In this document: positions 18,405-27,494 of the stretch, piece after piece | Layout of the letters: every line of letters begins with the position of its first letter | Numbering within the stretch: the first letter of the stretch is position 1 | Assembly (NCBI GenBank): GCA_015232355.1 | Contig: JADFZW010000002.1 | Location: 1-64,000 of the forward strand | DNA from: Oligoflexia bacterium | GTDB lineage: Bacteria; Bdellovibrionota; Bacteriovoracia; Bacteriovoracales; Bacteriovoracaceae | Reading direction: 5' to 3' | DNA length: 64,000 nucleotides | Translations under genes and position numbers: made by a program | Notes under the pieces: model-generated | Told to the model about the DNA's origin: nothing | What the model saw: the letters and a program-made list of their open reading frames with translations, nothing else | Databases searched by the model: none

Positions 18405-20819
18405 TTAAATTTTTTCATTCTGATCCTTTAAAGATAACTCTATCTTTTTTAAATCGGCAAGAAATTTGTATGTGTTTGTAACAAACTCAGGACTACCACT
18501 ACCGCTACCACTACTAGTACCCTCACTGCTTTGATTACTTTGATTACTTTGATTACTTCTCAAATTTAACTTTACTACTTCCTCGTAACGACGAATTGTT
18601 TTTAATATTTGATTTTGAATTTTTTCATCTTTTTGATTTATGGCCCAATTTGAAATTTGACTTAAGATTTGAATAACAAATGACTCTGCAACCACCCTTT
18701 CCGCTAGTTCAGCAGAGGTAGATCTCAAAACAAATTTATCAATTACAATAAAAGGATTAACTAAAGGATTAACTAAGGAGGCAGAAGATTCTGAAGATGT
18801 AGAACCCTCAGCTTTACCCCAATAAAAATTATTTTTCATAAAAGAAAGAATTCTATTCAATGTCTCGTTAGTACTCTCCTTATCACCTCCATAAATCTTT
18901 ATCTCATACAACAAACCATCCAAATAATTTACAGGTAAAATAAAAACTGTAGTTCCACTTTGACTATTTTCTCCCTCTCTAAAAAGCATTAAAAATTTTC
19001 CGCCATCAAAGTTGACCCATTGTACTTTTATTTTGTAATCCGAATCTTTCGAAAGAATAGTATAAATCAACTTTTCTCGCAAAAATGCATATCCATAAAG
19101 ATATGGATTCAACTCTTTGATATATTCTGGTAATTGAGAAATATTAAGCGTAAATGACCTGGTTAAAAGTTTTATCACCTCTTGTAATTCATTACCTTGT
19201 AACACCTCACTGTTTCTGTTCATCAACAAAGTATTTGAATTTGAATTTGCATCCAGATTATTATCTGCAAACTCACTATCACTATCACTATCACTACCCA
19301 AACGTTGTTCTATTTCAAGATAGTTATTTAATCTAGGATAATCTCGATAAAAGTAAAAAATCTTTTTTGAGCTTCTTTCTATAATTGAATAGAGTGGGGA
19401 TTTATTAAATGCTGTTATGACAACATTGTTTTTATTTTTCAAATCATAAAATTCCATTATTGGAAAGATTGTTTTGTTATTATCTTTTTTTATAATTTCA
19501 AAAGATGGAACAAAAAATATGGCCGATGATTTCAGATCATACAAATTACCTTTACTAGACAATCTAAAGTGATTAGAACGAATGTTTGCAGATGTTTTAA
19601 GATCTAAATTCAAAGTAGAACCAAGATCAATTTTATTGTCAATTTTATTATTAGCATCGATTTTAATTTCATTAATGCTCACTCCTGAGATTAATTCTCG
19701 ATGCAAATAAAATGGCCACAAGATCCCTTCTGCAAGATATAGAGGCAAAAAAAGTATAATAGCAATGATGATTGATAGAATACCTCTCTGAACCAAGGTG
19801 GTCATTGTTAACCATTCCTTAAAACTTCTTCTTCTAAAAATGAGTGGCAACTCTCCAATCAATAATGGAATGGTAAACAAACTCATCAATGCTCGTGAAA
19901 ATCCCCCTATTCTATTCCAAAGAAAACCCTCTCCTCCGGCAATACCCCAAAGTGATGACCCCAGAGAAACACCACTGATGGAATGAAATAATAAATAATT
20001 TATTATGAAAATCAAAGTAAACAAAAGAACATTGGAAACAAGTACCGAAGAAAATTTTTCAAAATAATTTGCAATACTAACAGTTGAAGGTAAAAAGTTG
20101 AGATTTCCTAAAAAACTTAGATATTCGTAATAATTAATATTATGAGTTTTTAAAATTTTAATCGTTGTTAGAAAAATTTTTTCGAATTTTTCAACAATAT
20201 ATGGATGTAATGAAAAATGCTTATAAAGAGCAAACGTTAAAAGAAGATCAGTTGCAAATGCAAAAATTCTAATTATAGGATGGGCCAGTTTCTTGTTTTT
20301 TGTCTTGTTATTATTCTTTTTATTGTCATTGTTACTGTTCTTGTTATCGTTCTTGTTATACTTTTGATCATCATCTCTATTAGTCTTAGAAATTACTTCT
20401 GCCATCTCCTGTGGTAAATCTGGAGGCAAATCACCATCCTCTAGAGTTTTCTCTACTTCCTTCTCGACTTCTTTTTCAGTTTCTTTTTCCATCTCTTTTT
20501 CAATCTGTTGTATACGAAAGAGATAATTCCCTGTTTTAATCAAATCATTTTCATTCAAAATAGTCCTACATGAAGGAACTAATCTTGTACCATTTATATA
20601 TGTTCCACTTTCACTACCCATATCACTTACTAAAACAATCTTCTCCTTAATCTCTATCTTAAGTTTCGCAGAATTTATCAAGACATCAGCACTATCCTCA
20701 TCGCTGATAATAAATGTAGGTTTACATACCTCCCAAGAATTAGCGCCATTAACATCTATTAGTAGATAAGAATATTCGGGTATTGAATTGTTATTAGATT
20801 GTTGAAGTGTATCTTTCAT
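18405..20819 (-). CDS. FHA-domain polytopic membrane protein
   Basis: Large protein of 804 aa. Residues about 20-105 look like a forkhead-associated phosphopeptide-binding domain (VSDMGSESGTYINGTRLVP, then NDLIKTGNYLFRI). A charged low-complexity stretch (Glu-Lys then Asn-Asp-Lys repeats) leads to a membrane region (about residues 180-390, five or so helices) with an RDD-like beginning HPIIRIFAFATDLLL. The rest is mixed polar and probably extracytoplasmic, with Ser/Asp and Ser/Asn/Gln repeat patches. It may link Ser/Thr phosphorylation to an envelope process; no kinase is encoded here. No good ribosome binding site precedes the ATG. uppP is directly downstream. Confidence 0.7.
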   Translation of the reverse strand: MKDTLQQSNNNSIPEYSYLLIDVNGANSWEVCKPTFIISDEDSADVLINSAKLKIEIKEKIVLVSDMGSESGTYINGTRLVPSCRTILNENDLIKTGNYLFRIQQIEKEMEKETEKEVEKEVEKTLEDGDLPPDLPQEMAEVISKTNRDDDQKYNKNDNKNSNNDNKKNNNKTKNKKLAHPIIRIFAFATDLLLTFALYKHFSLHPYIVEKFEKIFLTTIKILKTHNINYYEYLSFLGNLNFLPSTVSIANYFEKFSSVLVSNVLLFTLIFIINYLLFHSISGVSLGSSLWGIAGGEGFLWNRIGGFSRALMSLFTIPLLIGELPLIFRRRSFKEWLTMTTLVQRGILSIIIAIILFLPLYLAEGILWPFYLHRELISGVSINEIKIDANNKIDNKIDLGSTLNLDLKTSANIRSNHFRLSSKGNLYDLKSSAIFFVPSFEIIKKDNNKTIFPIMEFYDLKNKNNVVITAFNKSPLYSIIERSSKKIFYFYRDYPRLNNYLEIEQRLGSDSDSDSEFADNNLDANSNSNTLLMNRNSEVLQGNELQEVIKLLTRSFTLNISQLPEYIKELNPYLYGYAFLREKLIYTILSKDSDYKIKVQWVNFDGGKFLMLFREGENSQSGTTVFILPVNYLDGLLYEIKIYGGDKESTNETLNRILSFMKNNFYWGKAEGSTSSESSASLVNPLVNPFIVIDKFVLRSTSAELAERVVAESFVIQILSQISNWAINQKDEKIQNQILKTIRRYEEVVKLNLRSNQSNQSNQSSEGTSSGSGSGSPEFVTNTYKFLADLKKIELSLKDQNEKI

Positions 20820-20915
20820 TTATATAGAGTAATATGATTTGCTTTTGAATTGGTATTAAAATAAAAACTGCCATTAAACATTTTGTTTATGCTATTTGAT
20901 ATTAATATTGTTGTC

Positions 20916-21116
20916 TTATTTTATTTGAACGCTTTTAATGAAATTTTCAAAACTTCTGTCATAGCTCCTCTCGCTTTCTGGTGGAAAACAACACCCGGGC
21001 AACTCTCTATTTTTTAAATGATATTGCAAACAAGCACAGCAATTACCTTTTTTATCACAACCACCATAGGTGCATGTACATTTTTTTTTATTTTTCTCTT
21101 TGTTACTACATTCCAT
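20916..21116 (-). CDS. DUF6485 family small Cys-rich protein
   Basis: Protein of 66 aa with eight Cys residues in a metal-site-like pattern (KCTCTYGGCDKKGNCCACLQYH), followed by ELPGCCFPPESERSYDRS and NFI. This matches the DUF6485 pattern (CTCTY..C...GKCC.C..YH, then LPaC.FP..aE.tyDRS). Function is unknown; it probably binds a metal or cluster. AGAGGAAA precedes the ATG. It lies 96 bp downstream of the exported unknown on the same strand. Confidence 0.8.
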   Translation of the reverse strand: MECSNKEKNKKKCTCTYGGCDKKGNCCACLQYHLKNRELPGCCFPPESERSYDRSFENFIKSVQIK

Positions 21117-21212
21117 GGATAATTTCCTCTGTTTTTATAATCTTGATCTGATCATAACAACAAACATTTTATCTTTTCAAGATATATTTTATCTAGTTAC
21201 TCATAAAATAAA

Positions 21213-21878
21213 CTACTCAGAAGTTTCCTCTGTTAAAATCCAATCATCACTTGCTTCAACAAATTTTATAAATTTACATACCCAACCACCAGCATCTGTA
21301 CCTAAATTTATTCCTCTGAAAGGAAGATATTGAATACAATTTATCACTTTGTTTTCTAGACAAAAACCTTTAGTACTTGGAAATGCATAATTGAACTCTT
21401 TTTTATCTCTGCGATCAACATCTTTTTTTATTCTATTAAAAACATCTTTATTCACTTCATACAATCTAGAATAAACATGAATCTCTGGATGATTTTTCAT
21501 TATCTCAACAATTGCTTTAGTATCATCAAATAATTTTCCAGTAACAACAGCACCATCAAGCAATTTTTCAAACATTCTAGGATCATCTTTTATTTTTTTA
21601 TCTGGACTCAAACCATACAATGTTTTTCCATTATCTATAGAAAATGCCATATGTCCCGCTGAAATGATTTCATGAGCATCCTTTGATAAACTTTTTACAT
21701 TTTTCAAGGCATACTTAAAATTACTTTCCACAATAAATACTTTTACATTTTCTCTATCGCCTGATTCTGAAGTTGCATAACCAAAAAAAGGAAAATTTAT
21801 GGTGATAATAAAAAAAAGCACAATCAATATAATATTAATAATCTTAATCATCCTTTGTTTATGAAAAAAGACTGACAT
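21213..21878 (-). CDS. Exported protein of unknown function
   Basis: Protein of 221 aa with a basic N-terminus and one hydrophobic segment (about residues 10-33) that could be a signal peptide or anchor. The exported part contains AGHMAFSIDNGKTLYGLSP, in which an early His precedes a beta strand, and later NYAFPSTKGFC and NCIQYLPFRG. The order His first, Cys later is reminiscent of circularly permuted papain-like folds (YiiX/LRAT type), but the match is weak and I would not assign a function. AAGGAG precedes the ATG. It sits next to a transposase remnant, in an accessory-looking patch. Confidence 0.6.
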   Translation of the reverse strand: MSVFFHKQRMIKIINIILIVLFFIITINFPFFGYATSESGDRENVKVFIVESNFKYALKNVKSLSKDAHEIISAGHMAFSIDNGKTLYGLSPDKKIKDDPRMFEKLLDGAVVTGKLFDDTKAIVEIMKNHPEIHVYSRLYEVNKDVFNRIKKDVDRRDKKEFNYAFPSTKGFCLENKVINCIQYLPFRGINLGTDAGGWVCKFIKFVEASDDWILTEETSE

Positions 21879-22117
21879 TCAAAACTCCTTTTTTAATTAT
21901 TTATCTTTTGTTTGTTCTGTAATTTATTCAGTAATATCTAAATATAAATAGAGCTATTTTTAGCACTATTTTTACTATCTACTCTTATCGGTATTTTTGA
22001 TTATTTCTTCACAAAATATAAAAAGACTTATCTATTTTTTCCTGGTGCTGATGGTGCCACTTTACCTTTGGTAGTTCTATAGCATCTAATGTACTATTGC
22101 TACCATTTGGAGAGTGA

Positions 22118-22873
22118 CACATTTTCTCACATAAATCCAGAAATAGATATAGCAAAGAGGGAATTATGGTTCAGATAGATGGAAGTCATCACGCTTGGTT
22201 TGGGCACCAAAGTTCATGTTTGATTGGCGCTATTGATGATGCCACCGGAAAAATTGTGGGTGCTAAATTTTCAAAAACAGAAACCTCATTGGATACTATG
22301 ATTGTTGTTGAACAAATTCTAAATAGGTATGGTCGTTTTCACATGCTCTACTCTGATAAAGCAGGTATTTTTGATAATAAAAAGAGAGAGGGATTTACCA
22401 ATGTTACAAGAGCACTTCAACAGCTGGATATAATATCCATACTTGCAAATTCTCCGCAAGCAAAAGGACGGATTGAAAGATTATGGGGCACTTTGCAGGA
22501 TAGGCTTGTATCTGAAATGAGAATAAGAAATATATCGACTATAAAAGATGCCAATGAATATCTTCCAGAATTTATAGAATATTATAATAAAAAGTTTTCT
22601 GTTTTACCATCAAACTGTGAATCTGCTTATCGTCCACTTCCAGCAGAGATTGACCTTGATAAGGTATTTTGCATAATAGAAGAAAGAATTGTTCATACAG
22701 GAAATAGAGTTTGTATCGACAATCAGAAATTAATTATTAATACAAATCTAGGATATTCTCTTAGAGATAAAATTGTTGAAATCAAAACTTATAGGGATGG
22801 AACACGTAAATTTTTTGTTGATACAAAAGAGGTCCAAGTAGAACAATTGTTGGATCCACAGAAAGCAGCATAA
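22118..22873 (+). pseudogene. 5'-truncated ISNCY-like DDE transposase
   Basis: The frame is open from a stop at 22115 and encodes the catalytic half of a transposase. MVQIDGSHHAWFG carries the first Asp, LYSDKAG the second, and SPQAKGRIERLWGTLQDRL the Glu region, followed by EYYNKKFSVLPSN and a C-terminal beta domain. These fit the rve/ISNCY-type integrase core. The N-terminal helix-turn-helix part is missing: the first Met of the remaining frame (22166) is in the middle of the conserved Asp motif, and the bases before 22118 do not continue the protein in any frame. It is therefore a dead fragment marking past insertion beside the F-box gene. Confidence 0.8.
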
Positions 22874-23396
22874 ATAAATTTATTTGAACTACCACTGTAA
22901 AAATAAGAACCAGTGGCCGTACTCGGCCACTGGTAAGCTCTTCTTTGCCAACATTTCAAGCTTATCAGGACAATTTGTCTTAATAGAGCAAATCAAACTA
23001 TAATCTAAGTCATAGTTAATTCAGTAAATTTAAAAATATATTTATCATGAAGAAAAAAAATAATCTTATTAGGGTATAGTGTCTGAATAGAACACATAAG
23101 CATTGAGTCAGTCATGTTCCCTTATTAGTTAACTAGACCTAATCCCCAAACCATCACATACGTGGCTTGCGTACGCCAACTTAAATTTGCATCTTCTATT
23201 CAATAAAAAATATTTATCTTTCAGATATCTACTTAATAACACTTATTCCATTACAAAATAATGAAATAACAATAGTCGTATTTGAATTTTAAAATATAAT
23301 CTATTTAATAAATAATTTTTACTTCGTTTATTTTGCGTGAAGTTTAGCTTGATTAAAAGCTTGCTTGCGGAATGGAAACTTTAGAAGGAGCTTACA
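22874..23396 (+). other. Non-coding gap between transposase remnant and F-box/WD40 gene
   Basis: No gene seen. It contains the perfect hairpin at 22909-22934 and otherwise A/T-rich sequence, with a less A/T-rich patch around 23130-23195 that may be IS debris. The ribosome binding site of the next gene (AGAAGGAGC) is at its right end, and its promoter must lie in this gap. Confidence 0.4.
22909..22934. repeat. Perfect 11-bp stem hairpin (GGCC-rich)
   Basis: ACCAGTGGCCG (22909-22919) and CGGCCACTGGT (22924-22934) are perfect inverted repeats around a 4-base loop. It lies 36 bp after the transposase stop. There is no following T-tract, so it is not a classical Rho-independent terminator; it may be a terminal structure of the IS remnant. 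Confidence 0.75.
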
Positions 23397-24953
23397 ATGA
23401 TAATGGTAATGGCAATGGTGATTAGCATAGTTGTGAACGTATACACGTATGAACATGCATATGCATCTCAAGAAGATCATTTCAATGAGCATCTTTTTTT
23501 AAAAAGCTCAAATGACTTTCAAGTAATTCCCAATGAACTTCTTTGTGAATTCATTCGTAATTCTAATCCCGATACTTACAATAAGTGGATACTTATTAAT
23601 AAATCATTTAATAAAATTTTCAAAACCTCTATGGATCAAATGATAAGATTACAAAAAACTGTTGATCTTAAATCTGGGTCATATCAATTTAATTACTCCC
23701 GCAAATTCAGTCCTGATCAAAAATATCTCTATATTTCTAGTTATAAAAATAATGATACAGCAATGGTTATTGATACTACCACAGCAGCGAAAGATGAAAA
23801 TATCCTATACAAACAAAATAGCGACGAAATGGTAGACTATATTCATTTTAGTCCAAAGGGTAACTATATGTTTGTTAAAACCCGTAGTAACGAGATTGTA
23901 AAAATTTCTAGCATCAAGAATAAACTTAATAAGCATAATTTTAATCCTTTCAAAAATTTCAATAAAGTCAAAATTAATTCAATTGATTTCAGTGCCGATG
24001 AAAAATATGTAGTAGCAACTTTTAATGATAATACTAATACGGCCAATATTATAGATGTAGAAAGCGGTAAGATAATACACACTATTCAACATAATAGAGA
24101 AATTAATTCGGCACTGTTTAGTGCTGATGGGAAATATGTAGTAACCACTTCCGATGATAAAAGTTTAAATATTTTTGAACTGAATAGTGGGAATATAGTT
24201 AATACTATTCAAAACACTAATTACTATCGGGCCAAATTTATTGGTGCTAATTCAGAATATCTCTTAACCGAATCTCATCGTTTTAGTGCTTGCGAGATAC
24301 GAAACATTGAAATTGTAAATCCTAAAAATGGACAGGTACTACATACTAGTTTTAGTTGTGATCCTTATTTAACAGCAGTGGCACCAAAGAGTAAGAAATT
24401 TATTGTAACTGCTGCTGATAATGGAAGAACCGTTGAAGTTATAAATCTTGAAAAAATGGATGTGAAAAAATTCGACCATGATTCATCAATAACTTCTATA
24501 ACTATTAGTCCTGATGAAAATTATATAGTATCTACTTCCAATGATAAAACAGCAAAAATATTAGATCTTAAAAGTGGAAAAATAAAAGAAATAAAACACC
24601 CCCATGAAGTCCATTCAGCAAACATTACTCCAGATGGAAATTACTTGATAACTAATTCTTGGAATATTACCAAGATAATCAAATTAAAATCAGATAATGC
24701 TAATCATTTGCTCTCACGAACTATTAAATACAGCGATGAAATAAAAAAAGTTATCGTTAGTCCAGATGGAAGATATATGCTGGCCATTTCTTATAACCAA
24801 GTATTTCTTGTAAGTATTGAAGGTGCTATGATTTTGAAAGTTCTTCTAAATAAAGCAATGGTAGGGACTGTAACATTTAGTAGTGATAGCAAACAAATAA
24901 TTATTGTCAATGACTCCGATTATACAATAAATTATTGGAAAATTGAAAACTAA
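23397..24953 (+). CDS. Exported F-box-like/WD40-repeat protein
   Basis: Protein of 518 aa with a signal peptide (residues 1-23, cleavage after AYA). Residues 43-80 (VIPNELLCEFI, then YNKWILINKSFNKIF) fit the eukaryotic F-box pattern (LP-x-ELL-x-x-I, basic-hydrophobic second helix). The remainder (about 90-515) is a beta-propeller of WD40-like repeats, e.g. SADGKYVVTTSDDKSLNIFELNSG, with the recurring pattern S-x-D-x-x-Y-V-hydrophobic and D-x-x-S/T-G-K. F-box plus WD40 is the architecture of eukaryotic SCF substrate receptors. With a signal peptide it could be delivered to a eukaryotic host, or the F-box resemblance could be chance. AGAAGGAG precedes the ATG. A transposase fragment is upstream. 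Confidence 0.75.
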   Translation: MIMVMAMVISIVVNVYTYEHAYASQEDHFNEHLFLKSSNDFQVIPNELLCEFIRNSNPDTYNKWILINKSFNKIFKTSMDQMIRLQKTVDLKSGSYQFNYSRKFSPDQKYLYISSYKNNDTAMVIDTTTAAKDENILYKQNSDEMVDYIHFSPKGNYMFVKTRSNEIVKISSIKNKLNKHNFNPFKNFNKVKINSIDFSADEKYVVATFNDNTNTANIIDVESGKIIHTIQHNREINSALFSADGKYVVTTSDDKSLNIFELNSGNIVNTIQNTNYYRAKFIGANSEYLLTESHRFSACEIRNIEIVNPKNGQVLHTSFSCDPYLTAVAPKSKKFIVTAADNGRTVEVINLEKMDVKKFDHDSSITSITISPDENYIVSTSNDKTAKILDLKSGKIKEIKHPHEVHSANITPDGNYLITNSWNITKIIKLKSDNANHLLSRTIKYSDEIKKVIVSPDGRYMLAISYNQVFLVSIEGAMILKVLLNKAMVGTVTFSSDSKQIIIVNDSDYTINYWKIEN

Positions 24954-24957
24954 GAAA

Positions 24958-26463
24958 TTATAATTTTACAGGAATCTTAGTTGTTCGATGGCCACCAGGT
25001 TGATTGCGATAAAAATTATTAAATGTACACATCGGCATTAAGCGATCATCTGCTTGAGGATAATGATTGCAACACTTTTGAACTCGTTCTAAATCAAAAG
25101 TATACTTATCCATAAAATGATGAATGAACAATGTTTTTACAGAATAATCAGCAATTAATATTCTCTCTTTATTGGTAATATTTGAATCACTAGGATAGAG
25201 TTTATTAAAAAGTTGTTTCATGGTAGCTGTAATCTTTTCTGATATTGGTACATTGGCATCTCCACTCCACAAATCATAAATCATCTTTTCAAAACTCTCC
25301 GATACTTTTTTATCTGAAGCAGTTAGTACTGCTTTATTAGTTATTAAATCCAAATACTGATCTAAGTTCATCATGCGCGCAAATGGAGTTATGGTACCAT
25401 CTTTATGTTTTAATAAATAACTTAAGGAGAAACATTGTGGATGAGAGCAAGGAACTGGAATAATATCACTCTTAGAGATTAATCCCTTGGTTTGCTCTTC
25501 AATTGCGCTCACAACACAATCTCTTGTCATTATATCCATCGGATCCATATCAAAATGACTACCACCCTTTCCTACGTGAGCGGCCGGCTGGAAAGTCATT
25601 CCAAGCAAATGATCTTTTAAAAGAACTAGTTTCACTACATTGCCAATGTCATCATCATTTATTCCTTTTACTACAGTAGTGATAAGGGTGGTTGGAATAT
25701 TATATTTTTCCAAATTTTCTAATGCCTTCATTTTCATCGGATAATAATTTTTTCCTCTTAATTTAACATAAGTCTCTTCTTTGGTTCCATCATATTGTAG
25801 GAACACATACATATTTTCATCTTTAATTCTCTTTACAAAATTAATATCCTCAGCAATCTTTAAACCATTTGTATTAATTCCCACTCTTTCAATTTTTCCA
25901 GTATCCTTAGCAATTTTTACAAAATCAAAAACATTTGGATGAATAGATGGCTCTCCACCGGCCATTACTACTAAAGGAAGTTTTCCTTCACACCTAATTA
26001 AATTATCAATTATTTTTTTAAATTGCTCTGGAGTATATTGATAGCTTCCCTTACAATCAGCAATACATATCGGACAATCCATATTACATTTGTCAGAGAC
26101 ATCTATCACCGGTTGACAAGTATGTTGTTCATGTTCATTACAAATACCACAATCATTTGGACAACCAATTTTTCTCTCTTTATTAAAGTGTAGTGGAATA
26201 GTTCCTGGTTTGTTATAGTGATATGCTTTCATATATAATTCAGCATCTGAAGAGACCATATTTTCTGTAATCCCACAATCAGGACACTCTTTTTTAAAAT
26301 AGACTTTATTACTTTTAATTAGCACTTTAGCTTTTACCAATGCCTCACATTTATTACACATACTTATTGTTGATTTAAAATAAACATGATTTCTATCTAC
26401 CTTTCCTGAATCATCACTACCTGGACAACAAAGATTTTTGTTTTTGTTTTTATTTTTTAACAT
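24958..26463 (-). CDS. Radical SAM protein, MJ0619/tetraether synthase (Tes)-like family
   Basis: Protein of 501 aa. It opens with zinc-ribbon-like Cys pairs (MCNKCEA, KKECPDCG), then GCPNDCGICNEHEQHTC and the radical SAM cluster motif CNMDCPIC (CxxxCxxC), then MAGGEPSIHP and VGINTNG. The order matches the archaeal MJ0619/Tes family, in which Tes joins two archaeol chains to make tetraether lipids and which was earlier proposed as a pterin methylase. The bacterial substrate is unknown. I chose ATG 26463 because GGAGG lies eight bases upstream. It follows the aquaglyceroporin gene by 24 bp, so the two are one transcription unit. Confidence 0.72.
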   Translation of the reverse strand: MLKNKNKNKNLCCPGSDDSGKVDRNHVYFKSTISMCNKCEALVKAKVLIKSNKVYFKKECPDCGITENMVSSDAELYMKAYHYNKPGTIPLHFNKERKIGCPNDCGICNEHEQHTCQPVIDVSDKCNMDCPICIADCKGSYQYTPEQFKKIIDNLIRCEGKLPLVVMAGGEPSIHPNVFDFVKIAKDTGKIERVGINTNGLKIAEDINFVKRIKDENMYVFLQYDGTKEETYVKLRGKNYYPMKMKALENLEKYNIPTTLITTVVKGINDDDIGNVVKLVLLKDHLLGMTFQPAAHVGKGGSHFDMDPMDIMTRDCVVSAIEEQTKGLISKSDIIPVPCSHPQCFSLSYLLKHKDGTITPFARMMNLDQYLDLITNKAVLTASDKKVSESFEKMIYDLWSGDANVPISEKITATMKQLFNKLYPSDSNITNKERILIADYSVKTLFIHHFMDKYTFDLERVQKCCNHYPQADDRLMPMCTFNNFYRNQPGGHRTTKIPVKL

Positions 26464-26487
26464 TTTAATATCCTCCAAAATTATTTA

Positions 26488-27354
26488 TTACTTGCATGCA
26501 CATTTTGTATTTTTATTTGTATTCGAAGATGAAGATAATAAACCCCCAGATTTATCCAGCATCATCTTATCAATAAAAAATCTAAATAATATGGCCGTGG
26601 TACTGGCCCCTGCAATTGGACCAAAAACATAAACAACAATTGAAGAAAGAAAACTTCCGCCCGCCAAAGCAGCGTCTCCCCAACCCATCAAATATGCAAC
26701 CATTCTAGGAGAAAAATCTCTGGCAGGATTAAATCCTGCTTGAGTTAAAGATGCAACCAATACAATATTAACTGCAATTGCAAAACCAATACATAGTGGA
26801 GTTAAACTGTCGCCTGGTCCTCCAATATTACAATCATGAGTTAACATCATAATAAAAAACATAAAAAATGCAGTCCCTAGAAATTCAGCAAAGAAAGCAA
26901 CTATAAAAGTTACAGATGCTGCATCTCCTGCTCCCGGATTGGGATAAAATTCTCCAAACATCATTGCAGTCTTAATGGATTCGGCAGAACCTCTTACTAT
27001 GTGATGAATATTTTCATAGAGAGCTATTGAATCCTTAAAGAGAAAATACAAAATAAATGCCGCTAAAAAACCACCTATAAATTGTGCCGTCAAATAAGTT
27101 GGAATTTTTCTTATCGACATTCTTCCTGCAACCACCAAACCCAAACTTACTGCTGGATTTAAGTGCGCACATGAGAGATATCTAGTTGCATATATAGCTA
27201 ATGATACTGTTATACCCCAAAGCAAAGCAACTTCCATTAAACTTAAATCTGAATTAAAGAGCACGCTAACAGCAACAGTTCCGCACCCAAAGAGTACGAT
27301 AATTGCAGTTCCAATCATCTCTCCAAAAAAATCATGAAACTTGGATAATTCCAT
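26488..27354 (-). CDS. Aquaporin/glycerol facilitator (MIP family)
   Basis: Inner-membrane channel of 288 aa with six helices and the two half-helix motifs: LNPAVSLGL (NPA) and FNPARDFSPRM (NPARD). The Asp after the second NPA motif is typical of glycerol-conducting GlpF-type members. The start at 27354 is preferred because GGAGAGAG lies just upstream; the frame extends 15 residues further without support. No glycerol kinase is adjacent; instead the radical SAM gene follows directly, which suggests a link with glycerol or another small polyol. The C-terminus has a short Ser/Asn/Lys tail. Confidence 0.9.
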   Translation of the reverse strand: MELSKFHDFFGEMIGTAIIVLFGCGTVAVSVLFNSDLSLMEVALLWGITVSLAIYATRYLSCAHLNPAVSLGLVVAGRMSIRKIPTYLTAQFIGGFLAAFILYFLFKDSIALYENIHHIVRGSAESIKTAMMFGEFYPNPGAGDAASVTFIVAFFAEFLGTAFFMFFIMMLTHDCNIGGPGDSLTPLCIGFAIAVNIVLVASLTQAGFNPARDFSPRMVAYLMGWGDAALAGGSFLSSIVVYVFGPIAGASTTAILFRFFIDKMMLDKSGGLLSSSSNTNKNTKCACK

Positions 27355-27494
27355 AATCTCTCTCCAATTTCTTCCCTTAATTTTTTTCTTTATAAGCATT
27401 TATAATTTTATCACACTAATAAAAAAAAATACTTCCTATTTGAAGGGGATAAAATCTATAATATTTATTAGGAAGTATAAATAACGGAGTATTT

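Noticed and set aside
22909-22934. Rho-independent terminator after the transposase
   Set aside because: The stem is strong but no T-tract follows, so it is listed only as a hairpin.
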